NCBI GenBank assembly: GCA_934486825.1 | Contig: CAKSQF010000031.1 | Coordinates: forward strand, 1-12,186 | Length of the DNA: 12,186 bases | Reading direction: 5' to 3' | Origin: an uncultured Eubacteriales bacterium | Lineage (GTDB): Bacteria; Bacillota; Clostridia; Oscillospirales; CAG-272 | Shown here: in pieces, positions 1-7,348 of the stretch | Layout: the number at the start of each line of letters is the position of its first letter | Position numbering within the stretch: the first letter of the stretch is position 1 | The notes under the pieces: model-generated | The model's database searches: none | What the model was told of the DNA's origin: nothing | Seen by the model: only the letters and a program-made list of their open reading frames with translations | Translations under genes and position numbers: made by a program

Positions 1-2987
1 CCGAGAGTGTGTTCCTGCTTTGCGGGTGTAATTACATATCCGCATTCGCAGATAACGGGTGTGGTGCAGTCGCCGTCGTCAATGCCGCCGTGCGCGGTCT
101 TGGGACTTACAAAGTCACAGCCTTCGTTTGTACATTCGTGCCAATGCCCGTCTTTGTCGTAATGCCACTCTTCACCGAAAGGATGCTCCGATTTTGCGGG
201 TGTGATTACATATCCGCATACGCAGACAACGGGTGTGGTGCAGTCGCCGTCATCGGTGCCGCTGTGCGCGATCTTTGTCTCGGCATAATCACAGCCGTCG
301 TTTCTGCATCCGTACCAGTGCCCGCTCTCGTCGTAATACAATTCATTGCCGAAAACGTGTCCGCCGCTTGCCTGAACTATGACCGTGCCGCAGTATTTGC
401 AGACAACAGGCGTTGTGCAGTCGTGGTCGTCCGCGTCCGCCGAGTGCGTCCTGCTGACGGTTACCGTGACGGTAACAAAGGTGTTTTCATCCTTCATTGC
501 CGTGAGCGTGTGCGTGCCGGGCAGCAGCGTGTAAACACCGGAACCGTCGGGGGTCATGACGGTGCTGCCGTCCTTGACAACCGTGCAGTTCTTCGCCATG
601 AAGGTTGCGCTCATGCAGTATGTTTCGCCGTTTGCGATTCGTGTAATTGCGGGACCTGTTGTTTTGTAGCCGCAGACCGTGCAGACGCAGTCGTCATTAT
701 AGCGGTGATTTGTGCAGAGTTTCGGATAACTGTCGTCTGCGTTTTGGTAAAAACGGACGTCGGTTTTGTCTTTTATTGCATTGTTGAGCAGATCACGGAC
801 AGTGCCGTCCGCAAAGTGTGCGGAGGTGTCTCCGTCGGTATTCGATATCTCGCATCTGCCCTCGGCACTGGCTGTTGCTTTCAGGTCGGAAGTCTCACTG
901 TTGAAGCGACAGTCATAGATGTTGCCGCTTCCGATAGATCCGCATATGCTGCCGACATTCGAATCGCCGCTTATGCTTCCGATATTATAGCAACCGCTGA
1001 TCGAGGGGTAAACGGCTGCCGAAATCGAATCGAGATCTAAATATTCGGTTCCGCATATGCCGCCGACGCGGTTCGTTCCGTTCACCGATCCGGTATTGTA
1101 GCAGGCGGTGACCTTGCCGGCGCGGTTGTTGCCGCATACGCCTCCGACCTGTCTTGCCCCACTTATGCTTCCGGCATTATAACAGCCGATGATTCTGCCT
1201 CTGACACTGTAGCCGCATATGCCTCCGGTATTGATATCTTCATCTTCGTCCGGCGGGATTTTTGCAACGATCGTGCCTGTGTTTGAGCAGTTTGAGATGT
1301 TGTTATTATTTCCTCCGCAGATGCCGCCCGCAAATCCTGCTGCGTTTATCGGGACGTCGGTGTGACAGTCGGTTATGTTGCCGTAGTTGCGGCCGCAAAT
1401 GCCGCCGACATAAGTTCTGCCGCAGAAATAAGAATCGGCGATGCTTAATCCCGTGATATTTCCGTTTCCACCGAGAACACGGCAAAAACCGACATAGTTA
1501 TCGGTTTCGTCACTGTAATAAAGACCCGAGATCGTGTGTCCGCGACCGTCAAACTTTCCGACGTATCGGCTTCCGTCACTGCCGAACGGAATCCATCCGA
1601 AAAGTTTGTCGGTGTTTTCCGAAAGTGTGCCGTTATCCTTGAGTATATTTTCGTTGACCGTGATATCGTCGGTCAGAACCGCATTTATGCCTGTTTCGCC
1701 TGCATTTACACGGATCGCAAACCAGTAAAGCTCTGATTTGTTGCCGATCATGTAGTTTCCTTCGCTGTCGGTGTCCGGGTCGAACGCAAGCTCGGGTTTA
1801 TCCGGTCCCTGATAGAATCTGATCCGTATTTTGGTTCCGGTTTCGATGGCGGTGTTGAGCGTCTCACAGACGGTGCCGTCGATAAATATGTCGGCACTTT
1901 CGCCGTCACTGCTGCCGGTAACCGAGCCTGCAAGCGAGCAGTTGCCGTGGAAGTAGGCGGGATCGTATCCTCCGCATATTCCGCCGACACGGGAGCTGCC
2001 GGTAACCGAACCTGTATTGTAAGTGCCGATGACGTCGTCGGCTGCGTAGCCGGCGATTCCGCCTACTTCGTCGTTTCCCGTAACCGTTCCCGTATTGTAG
2101 CAGGCGGCGATCAGTCCGCTACGACCGCCGGCATAGCCCGCAATGCCGCCCGTGCGCTTTGCACCGCTGACCGAACCTGTGTTGAAGCAGCCGTAGGTTT
2201 CGTTGGCATTGAACCCCATAATGCCTCCGGTCAGGTCGGAGCCGCTTACATTGCCTGCGTTGCAGCACTTGTAAACTGTTCCGTGATCATCGTTGCGCCC
2301 GCATATTCCGCCGGTGGTTGCCTCCTCGGAACTGCCGCCGTAAACGCTTCCCGTATTGATGCATCCGCTTATAATTGCTTTTTTTAATTTCATTCCGGAA
2401 AGTATTCCGCAAATGCCGCCGACCTTGGTCGGGTCGGTCGCTTCTTTGCTTGAAACGGTTCCGGCGTTGCGGCAATCTATGATTGATCCGTCCATGCAGA
2501 AGGCGACGATTCCGCCGACATAGCTCTTGCCCAGAAAATACGAATCAATGATTCCGACGTTTTCGATTCTGCCGTTTTCGCCGATATATCCGAAGAGTCC
2601 CGCATATGCGGCGTCGGTATCGCTGAAATACAAGCCGCTTATCGTGTGACCCTGACCGTCGAAAAAGCCGACGTAGCGGTTCTCATTACTGCCGATCGGT
2701 GTCCACGGCAGAAATTTGTCTGCACCCTCAGAAAGCGTGCCGTCGTCTTTCAGTACATTTCTGTTGACCGTGATGTCGGCAATCAGAGCCGCGTTCAGCC
2801 CCGTTTCGCCCGCGTTTACACGTTTTGCGAACTCGTAAAGTTCTTTTTGATTGCTGATTGTAAACAGGTCGTCGGCTCCGCCGTTTTCCTGCTCTGACGG
2901 AGACGCAAAGGTTCCGACAGTCGTCACGGGCAGAAGGGACACAAGCATGCAAAGAATAAGTAAAATGCTTAAAGTCCGTTTTTTCAT
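1..2987 (-). CDS. Large secreted GLUG-repeat surface protein, 3' end beyond window
   Basis: This reading frame is open from the ATG at 2987 to the window edge, giving 995 complete codons with no stop; the C-terminus is missing. AAGGAG at 2996-3001 sits 8 bases before the ATG. Residues 1-29 form a Sec signal peptide (MKKR, then a Leu-rich core, likely cut near TFA-SP). Two related blocks follow, about residues 43-395 and 411-750. Each opens with an ELYxFAxRVNAGETG motif and a GHTISGLY motif, continues with about six or seven GLUG repeats (VGGICG, TGGIAG and similar every 25-35 residues), and closes with DGTV...LN.AI...RFYQ. Residues about 755-850 look Ig-like. From about 850 on there are three copies of a 58-59-residue Cys/His repeat (CTTPVVC, CGYVITPA, GHWHEC). 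GLUG proteins are usually exported, often adhesins; substrate unknown. It follows the collagen-like gene by 43 bases and is probably co-transcribed. Confidence 0.9.
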   Translation of the reverse strand, partial: MKKRTLSILLILCMLVSLLPVTTVGTFASPSEQENGGADDLFTISNQKELYEFAKRVNAGETGLNAALIADITVNRNVLKDDGTLSEGADKFLPWTPIGSNENRYVGFFDGQGHTISGLYFSDTDAAYAGLFGYIGENGRIENVGIIDSYFLGKSYVGGIVAFCMDGSIIDCRNAGTVSSKEATDPTKVGGICGILSGMKLKKAIISGCINTGSVYGGSSEEATTGGICGRNDDHGTVYKCCNAGNVSGSDLTGGIMGFNANETYGCFNTGSVSGAKRTGGIAGYAGGRSGLIAACYNTGTVTGNDEVGGIAGYAADDVIGTYNTGSVTGSSRVGGICGGYDPAYFHGNCSLAGSVTGSSDGESADIFIDGTVCETLNTAIETGTKIRIRFYQGPDKPELAFDPDTDSEGNYMIGNKSELYWFAIRVNAGETGINAVLTDDITVNENILKDNGTLSENTDKLFGWIPFGSDGSRYVGKFDGRGHTISGLYYSDETDNYVGFCRVLGGNGNITGLSIADSYFCGRTYVGGICGRNYGNITDCHTDVPINAAGFAGGICGGNNNNISNCSNTGTIVAKIPPDEDEDINTGGICGYSVRGRIIGCYNAGSISGARQVGGVCGNNRAGKVTACYNTGSVNGTNRVGGICGTEYLDLDSISAAVYPSISGCYNIGSISGDSNVGSICGSIGSGNIYDCRFNSETSDLKATASAEGRCEISNTDGDTSAHFADGTVRDLLNNAIKDKTDVRFYQNADDSYPKLCTNHRYNDDCVCTVCGYKTTGPAITRIANGETYCMSATFMAKNCTVVKDGSTVMTPDGSGVYTLLPGTHTLTAMKDENTFVTVTVTVSRTHSADADDHDCTTPVVCKYCGTVIVQASGGHVFGNELYYDESGHWYGCRNDGCDYAETKIAHSGTDDGDCTTPVVCVCGYVITPAKSEHPFGEEWHYDKDGHWHECTNEGCDFVSPKTAHGGIDDGDCTTPVICECGYVITPAKQEHTL

Positions 2988-3030
2988 ATTGTTTTCTCCT
3001 TATCGCGTACTTTTGCGGATGAGACAATGC

Positions 3031-4623
3031 TCAGTCCAGGACAATTATCGTTATGCTGTACCTGCTGCTGTCGAAATTCGTATTCTGGAACAGCATGTTG
3101 CTGTATGCAAGGCTCAGGACAATGTCGTCGGAAGAAGCCGTATAAACAGTGTTGTATGCAACGGTCAGCCCTGCGGTCTGATTTTTTTTGGGAATTATGG
3201 TGTAGGTCTGTGTTGCAAAAAAGATCGTGCTTGTGTATCCGTCAACGAGTGCGGCACCGCATTTGGCATCGTCGCCCTTTGCCGATACCGACACAGTTCC
3301 GCTGAATATCAGACTGTATGAATGTCCTTTCGAAAGGGTTATTTGCTTGGTTGATGCGTTATAGGAAATGAGACCTCCGACGCTTTTGCTTTCGGTAAAG
3401 GGAAGCACGGTTCCCCAGTTGTTTCCCATAAGTTCGCCGGTTCCGCTGAAAAATCCCGAACATATGCCGTCCTTGCCGTTTTCTCCTTTGTCCCCCTTAT
3501 CTCCTTTATCGCCTTTGTCACCCTTGTCGCCCTTTTCACCGGGCGCACCGTCAACACCGTCGGAGCCGTTTTGTCCGTCTTTGCCCTCGGCTTTGACTCC
3601 GGTGTCGGTGTCACCGATCCACCAGTTGCCGTTCCCGCCTATAAAGGGAGTGTTGCCGTCGGTACCGTCCTTGCCGGGATCGCCTTTGTCACCCTTGTCG
3701 CCTTTTTCACCGGGTGCGCCGTCAACACCGTCATTGCCGTTTTGTCCGTTTTTGCCTTCGGCTTTGACTCCGGTGTCGGTATTGCCGATCCACCAGTTGC
3801 CGTTCCCGCCTATAAAGGGAGTGTTGCCGTCGGTACCGTCATTGCCGGGATCGCCTTTGTCACCTTTTTCGCCCTTTTCACCGGGCGCACCGTCAACACC
3901 GTCATTGCCGTTTTGTCCGTCTTTGCCTTCGGCTTTGACTCCGGTGTCGGTGTCACCGATCCACCAGTTGCCGTTTTCGCCTATAAAGGGAGTGTTGCCG
4001 TCGGAGCCGTCCTTGCCGGGATCGCCTTTGTCACCCTTGTCGCCTTTTTCGCCGGGTGCGCCGTCTTCTCCGTCAACGCCGTTTATGCCGTCAAGTCCTT
4101 TAAGAACCGAAAGATCGTAAAGATTCAGCCACAGTTCTTCGCCGCTGTAACGCCATTGCAGTGTGTTTCCGCTTACCCTGAACTCGGGCGTCTTTCCGCT
4201 CGTACCGTCTTTTCCGTCAGCTCCGTTTTTGCCGTCCCTGCCGTTTGTTCCGTTATTGCCCGACGGTCCCGCGATATCCGAAAGCGCAACAAGATTCTGC
4301 CACTCGCCGCCCTCATACCGCCATTCTATGTACGTCTCTCCTCTTTTTACCTCTATCTTTTTGCCGTCCGAACCGTCTTTACCGTCGATACCGTTTTGTC
4401 CGTCGGCTCCTCTGAGATCGTCAAACGATATGAGCACCTGCCAGTCGGCATCCCCCGGATATCTCCAGAGCACCGCTTTTCCGTCACTGCGCACCTCGGG
4501 CAGGTCATCCTCTCCCTTTGCCGCCGTTTTCCAACCGACCGCAAGCAGGGCACAGACTGCGAGAAGCAGGACACAGCAGACCGCAAGAAGTCCGGCTATC
4601 GTTTTCTTTCTGTTGTTTTCCAT
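3031..4623 (-). CDS. Membrane-anchored collagen-like stalk protein with C1q/BclA-like head
   Basis: This 530-residue protein has a basic N-terminus and one hydrophobic segment (about residues 8-30), without a clear lipobox, so it is probably held in the membrane facing out. Residues 45-180 carry three WRY units (W53, W101, W157; pattern WRYxG...W..L) separated by Gly-X-Y runs. Residues 186-386 are Gly-X-Y collagen triplets rich in GEKGDKGDK and GAPGEK, interrupted by three copies of a 57-residue unit starting NTPFIG and containing GNWWIG and TDTGVKAEG. Residues about 388-530 form a beta-rich globular domain resembling the BclA/C1q trimerising head. Lys-Gly-Asp triplets are known to stabilise bacterial triple helices. 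GGAGGGAACAAG precedes the ATG. It lies 48 bases after the TetR gene and 43 before the GLUG gene with no terminator seen. Collagen-like is certain; a role in a surface or spore filament is inference. Confidence 0.92.
   Translation of the reverse strand: MENNRKKTIAGLLAVCCVLLLAVCALLAVGWKTAAKGEDDLPEVRSDGKAVLWRYPGDADWQVLISFDDLRGADGQNGIDGKDGSDGKKIEVKRGETYIEWRYEGGEWQNLVALSDIAGPSGNNGTNGRDGKNGADGKDGTSGKTPEFRVSGNTLQWRYSGEELWLNLYDLSVLKGLDGINGVDGEDGAPGEKGDKGDKGDPGKDGSDGNTPFIGENGNWWIGDTDTGVKAEGKDGQNGNDGVDGAPGEKGEKGDKGDPGNDGTDGNTPFIGGNGNWWIGNTDTGVKAEGKNGQNGNDGVDGAPGEKGDKGDKGDPGKDGTDGNTPFIGGNGNWWIGDTDTGVKAEGKDGQNGSDGVDGAPGEKGDKGDKGDKGDKGDKGENGKDGICSGFFSGTGELMGNNWGTVLPFTESKSVGGLISYNASTKQITLSKGHSYSLIFSGTVSVSAKGDDAKCGAALVDGYTSTIFFATQTYTIIPKKNQTAGLTVAYNTVYTASSDDIVLSLAYSNMLFQNTNFDSSRYSITIIVLD
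3480..3549 (-). repeat. Short 9-bp repeats encoding a Gly-Asp-Lys run
   Basis: Immediately downstream (in gene direction) of the 171-bp repeats, a degenerate 9-base unit is repeated about five times, encoding GEKG followed by repeated GDK triplets (residues 362-380). The third-position variation shows it is not a fresh slippage product, but it is the longest uninterrupted charged triplet run of the protein, next to the globular head. Confidence 0.75.
3550..4062 (-). repeat. Three contiguous 171-bp coding tandem repeats
   Basis: Three directly adjoining units (3550-3720, 3721-3891, 3892-4062) encode the 57-residue NTPFIG/collagen repeat. Aligned by eye they differ at about 9 to 14 positions, roughly 92-95% identical. 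A partial fourth unit follows towards 4085. The period is a multiple of three, so gain or loss of a unit would keep the frame. Confidence 0.92.
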
Positions 4624-4671
4624 CTTGTTCCCTCCGACTTTTATGATATTATCGTTATCCGACTTATCGGT

Positions 4672-5253
4672 TTATTGTTTATCGCGGTATTTATCGACAA
4701 ACATGATGACTCCCTGCTTTAATATATCCATCTGGCTTTTGAGATAGTATTCATCCTCAAACATTGCGTAGTGTACGCATGCACGGACAAAAATAAATAT
4801 AAGCGGTGTTATTACCGTATACGGAATGCCGATCTTCGGTTCAAGCTGTTTTGCATATTCGGTATACCTGAAATTGACTCCCTCAAAAAACTTCTTCCCG
4901 TACTCAATATATTTCGGGTGCGTATATATCTGATACATCAGTCTGTACTTTTTTCCGTGACGCTTTGCGGTCCATCCGGGGATCTCTTCTATGAAGCGCA
5001 TAACATCCTTCGGATCGGTCGGCGCCTTTTCGATAAACTCATTTTCGACCTTTGCCATGCAATATGCGGTCGATTCTATGATAAGGCTATCGAGATTTTT
5101 GAAATAGAGATAGAGATTTGCCGGAGTACAGCCGCATGCGGACGCGAGCATTTTGATTCCGGTCCCGGTAAGTCCGTGTTCGGCGTAACATTCGAAGCAT
5201 TTCTCCATATATTCGACTTTTTTTGATTCGTGCTGTCTTTCGCTGTGCTGCAT
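4672..5253 (-). CDS. TetR-family transcriptional regulator
   Basis: This 193-residue protein has the size and layout of TetR regulators. Residues about 13-55 hold the N-terminal DNA-binding domain: a first helix (EYMEKCFECYAEHGL), then a helix-turn-helix with the typical ending TPANLYLYFKNLDSL. The remaining all-helical part is the variable ligand and dimer domain, rich in aromatic residues (Tyr, Phe, Trp), as expected of a pocket for a hydrophobic ligand; the ligand cannot be named. The ATG at 5253 is preceded by AGAGGCGG. A sigma-A promoter lies at 5292-5320. The stop is 48 bases before the collagen-like gene, with no terminator, so the regulator probably heads that operon and may control itself and the two surface-protein genes. 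Family assignment is confident; target genes are inference. Confidence 0.9.
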   Translation of the reverse strand: MQHSERQHESKKVEYMEKCFECYAEHGLTGTGIKMLASACGCTPANLYLYFKNLDSLIIESTAYCMAKVENEFIEKAPTDPKDVMRFIEEIPGWTAKRHGKKYRLMYQIYTHPKYIEYGKKFFEGVNFRYTEYAKQLEPKIGIPYTVITPLIFIFVRACVHYAMFEDEYYLKSQMDILKQGVIMFVDKYRDKQ

Positions 5254-5273
5254 ATTCCGCCTCTTTCTTTAAT

Positions 5274-5287
5274 AAATGTTCGTTCAT
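5274..5287 (-). promoter_or_regulatory. Candidate operator: imperfect palindrome beside the tetR promoter
   Basis: The leader just below the -10 box contains an interrupted dyad of the form ATG-NN-CG-NN-CAT (plus strand AATGTTCGTTCATA). TetR-family repressors often bind short dyads overlapping their own start site. The inner bases are not symmetric, so this is a weak candidate. Confidence 0.3.
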
Positions 5288-5291
5288 ATCA

Positions 5292-5320
5292 ATTATATCA
5301 CACACACGCGCGTATTGCAA
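5292..5320 (-). promoter_or_regulatory. Sigma-A promoter of the tetR-collagen-GLUG operon
   Basis: On the minus strand: -35 TTGCAA (5315-5320), a 17-base spacer, and a perfect -10 TATAAT (5292-5297) extended by TGA just upstream. Transcription should start near 5285, about 30 bases before the TetR start codon. Confidence 0.8.
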
Positions 5321-5377
5321 TAGAAAAAAGAAATTTTCACCCTTTTTCATTTGTTTTACATATCTGTGACATATACG

Positions 5378-5416
5378 AAAAGGCACGGTCGGACGTTTCG
5401 TCCGAACGTGCCTTTT
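5378..5416 (-). terminator. Intrinsic terminator after the LCP-yugP genes
   Basis: Arms at 5378-5395 and 5399-5416 pair over 18 positions with one mismatch, around a 3-base loop. The stem has an AAAAGGCAC / GTGCCTTTT base, so either strand ends in T residues. It lies 15 bases past the zinc-protease stop codon and upstream of the tetR promoter, separating the two transcription units. Confidence 0.88.
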
Positions 5417-5431
5417 GCTTGCTTTTGGGGA

Positions 5432-6139
5432 TTATCGGCGGCTGTTTTTGCTGTTCGAGCCGACGATTATAAGAAGACGAAGAAGCTGTGTGAGCGATAC
5501 CGCAAGGGCGGCAACATATGTCATTGCGGCGGCGGACAGTACGCGTCTTGCGCCGACGAGCTGATCGCCCGAAAGTATGCCGTCGCTTTCAATGGTTTTC
5601 AGCGCACGCCTGCTGGCATTGAACTCTGTCGGCAGGGTGACGAGCTGAAACAGCGTGCTCAGTCCGAAGCAGGCGACGCCCGCGTAAGCGAGTATCACGA
5701 AAAATTCGCCGAGGTAGGCGAAAAGACAGCCGATGAAGATAAGCGGGATCGCAAGCCTTGAACCGATATTTGTCGCCGGGATGATCGCCGAGCGTATGCG
5801 GATGGGCAGATAGCCCTCGGCATGCTGTATGGCGTGTCCGACCTCGTGTGCGGCGACTCCTATTGCGGCGGTTGACGAAGACGAATAAACGCTGTCCGAA
5901 AGGCGTATCACGTCCGCTTTCGGATCGTAGTGGTCGGTGAGATTACCGCTTATGTGTTCGATTCTTATGTGGGAAAGACCGTTGTCGTCGAGAATACGCC
6001 TCGCAACATCGGCTGCGGTAAGTCCCGGAACGATCCGGTTGCTGTATTTTTTAAAGGTTGACTGCACCCTTGCCGAGGCAATGAGCGCAAAGATGACTGC
6101 GGGAAGTACGAGAACTATATATGTCCAGTCAAAATACAT
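5432..6139 (-). CDS. yugP: YugP-like membrane zinc metallopeptidase
   Basis: This is a 235-residue integral membrane protease of the Zn_peptidase_2 family, close to the usual length of B. subtilis YugP. Counting from the ATG at 6139, a first membrane helix covers about residues 5-22; the zinc motif HEVGH is at 98-102, preceded by AAIGVAA; two hydrophobic segments span about 128-165; the conserved TEFNASRRA motif at 171-179 supplies the likely third ligand (E172); and a last hydrophobic stretch ends near 227. An upstream in-frame TTG at 6145 lies almost on top of the GGAGGA ribosome site, so the ATG with a 7-base spacing is preferred. It follows the LCP gene by 67 bases, with its own candidate -10 box, and ends in a strong terminator. 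The family is established; its substrate is not known. Confidence 0.92.
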   Translation of the reverse strand: MYFDWTYIVLVLPAVIFALIASARVQSTFKKYSNRIVPGLTAADVARRILDDNGLSHIRIEHISGNLTDHYDPKADVIRLSDSVYSSSSTAAIGVAAHEVGHAIQHAEGYLPIRIRSAIIPATNIGSRLAIPLIFIGCLFAYLGEFFVILAYAGVACFGLSTLFQLVTLPTEFNASRRALKTIESDGILSGDQLVGARRVLSAAAMTYVAALAVSLTQLLRLLIIVGSNSKNSRR

Positions 6140-6147
6140 TTTCAAAT

Positions 6148-6153
6148 CCTCCG
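6148..6153 (-). promoter_or_regulatory. Ribosome binding site that fixes the yugP start
   Basis: Minus-strand GGAGGA ends 8 bases before the ATG at 6139 (7 to 8 bases of spacing) but only 2 bases before the in-frame TTG at 6145. The spacing rules out the TTG and removes two residues from the longest possible protein. Confidence 0.8.
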
Positions 6154-6169
6154 ATCTGCGGTTTTTATT

Positions 6170-6198
6170 ATTATATCACATCCGGTCGTTTTCAGAAG
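6170..6198 (-). promoter_or_regulatory. Candidate extended -10 promoter for yugP
   Basis: Minus strand TGATATAAT (6170-6178) is a perfect -10 with TGn extension, between the LCP stop and the yugP start. The -35 region is poor (TTCTGA at 16-base spacing), as is common for extended -10 promoters. yugP may therefore be read both from here and by read-through from the LCP gene. Confidence 0.55.
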
Positions 6199-6206
6199 CA
6201 AAAAGA

Positions 6207-7301
6207 TCATTTCCCGTAGGTTCCGTTTATCATTTTTTCGAGAGCGATCGTGTTTTTTGCAAAATCAACGGTAATTACCGACATTCTGCGTATGGTTGCA
6301 TATTTCCAGCTGTTTTCGACCGGAAGATGGTACTGCACGAATTCGTATCCGAGGTATGTTCCTGATTTTGAAACCATCGAAAGCATTTCGCTTCTCGTTA
6401 TGTTGGTTGCAACCTCGGGCAGAAATTCGTCGAGAAGCTCTCCGATCTCAAAAACATTCTTTCCGCGGATGCCGTCAAGGAGAAGTCCGAGCATTTTCCT
6501 CTGACGTGCGGTACGGGCGAAATCGCCCGATTCGTTGTCGAGACCGACATGCCTGCATCTGCAATAGTCAAGCGCTTTCGCACCGTCAAGATGATTCATG
6601 CCGGGTTTTACGCTGTCGCCGAGTTCAAGGTAGTCTATTTCGGCTTGTGTCAGCTCTATGTCTACTCCGCCGAGCTTGTTGACGATGTTTGTAAATCCGC
6701 TGAAATTGATTCTGACATACCTGTCGATGTCAATGTGGTAATTTTCCTTTATGGTCGAGAGGAGCAGTGATACGCCGCCTGCCGCATATGCGGCATTGAG
6801 ACGGTTGCCCGAGCCGAGTGCCGGAATGTTCGGAATGTAGGTGTCGCGCATGAAGGAGACAAGGACGATCTGTCCGGTCTTTTCGTTGATCGACGCAAGT
6901 ATCATGGTGTCCGAACGTCCGCGGTCGTTTATCGTCCGCGCATCGGTTCCGATCAGCAGAATGTTTTTTATGTGCTTCCCGAACTGCATGACGTAGTCGG
7001 GATCGATCTCGGTAGACGGCGGGATGATCGGATCGGTGTCCGGAGGTGTGGTCACAGGCTCGCCCGATGTGGCAGGATTACCCGATGTGACCGGAGCGCC
7101 CGAGGTGTCCGGGAAGTCGGTTTCGTCGGTTATGTCTACAATTTCATCGGTGGTGTCGATCGGACGGTAGTTGATCTTGTTGTAATAGTGATTGAAAATC
7201 AATGCCGCGGCTATAATTACGGAGAGAAGAATACAAACGATCACCGCCAGAGTGATGACGGCGGCTTTCTTGCCCCCCGAGAGTTTTTTTCGGGTTTCCA
7301 T
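6207..7301 (-). CDS. LytR-CpsA-Psr (LCP) family wall-polymer transferase
   Basis: This is a 364-residue membrane-anchored enzyme. LCP proteins move polyprenyl-diphosphate-linked polymers, such as teichoic acid or capsule, onto peptidoglycan outside the cell. A basic N-terminus is followed by one membrane helix (about residues 13-36), then a Thr/Pro/Gly linker (about 50-100) with repeated TSGxP units, then the LCP catalytic domain (about 110-315). Visible family motifs are NILLIGTDAR (113-122), GRSDTMIL (128-135), SFMRDTYI (149-156) and ARTARQRKML (262-271); D120, R129, D131 and R152 match the residues usually binding the pyrophosphate and metal. The start ATG is the only in-frame choice before an upstream TAA, though the nearest AAAGGA lies about 15 bases away, suggesting modest translation. 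The promoter is at 7342-7370. Specific polymer unknown. Confidence 0.94.
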   Translation of the reverse strand: METRKKLSGGKKAAVITLAVIVCILLSVIIAAALIFNHYYNKINYRPIDTTDEIVDITDETDFPDTSGAPVTSGNPATSGEPVTTPPDTDPIIPPSTEIDPDYVMQFGKHIKNILLIGTDARTINDRGRSDTMILASINEKTGQIVLVSFMRDTYIPNIPALGSGNRLNAAYAAGGVSLLLSTIKENYHIDIDRYVRINFSGFTNIVNKLGGVDIELTQAEIDYLELGDSVKPGMNHLDGAKALDYCRCRHVGLDNESGDFARTARQRKMLGLLLDGIRGKNVFEIGELLDEFLPEVATNITRSEMLSMVSKSGTYLGYEFVQYHLPVENSWKYATIRRMSVITVDFAKNTIALEKMINGTYGK

Positions 7302-7333
7302 TGGGTGTGATTACAGTCCTTTCCTTTTACTAC

Positions 7334-7348
7334 GTATAAGAATTATAC
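7334..7348. repeat. Perfect 6-bp inverted repeat over the LCP -10 box
   Basis: GTATAA-GAA-TTATAC is a perfect dyad with a 3-base centre covering the whole -10 box and the likely start site of the LCP promoter. It could be an operator or only a by-product of the AT-rich -10; no protein can be assigned. Confidence 0.4.

Noticed and set aside
9..1040. Long plus-strand open frame of 343 codons
   Set aside because: It is antisense to the GLUG gene, whose frame has a signal peptide, ribosome site and clear repeats. The plus frame is only a composition shadow without known motifs.
3550..4062. CRISPR-like regular repeats
   Set aside because: The units are contiguous 171-bp coding repeats without unique spacers, and no cas gene is present.
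4659..4670. Hairpin between tetR and the collagen-like gene as a terminator
   Set aside because: The stem CCGA/TCGG is only 4 bp and no T-run follows in the direction of transcription.
3368..4722. Plus-strand open frames rich in SPLSPLSP or GVGVTDPPVAV repeats
   Set aside because: They are mirror images of the collagen repeats on the minus strand; the Pro/Leu/Ser periodicity is the reverse complement of Gly-Asp-Lys codons.
6140..6145. TTG start for the YugP-like protein, adding two residues
   Set aside because: It lies only 2 bases after the GGAGGA site; the ATG at 6139 has proper spacing.
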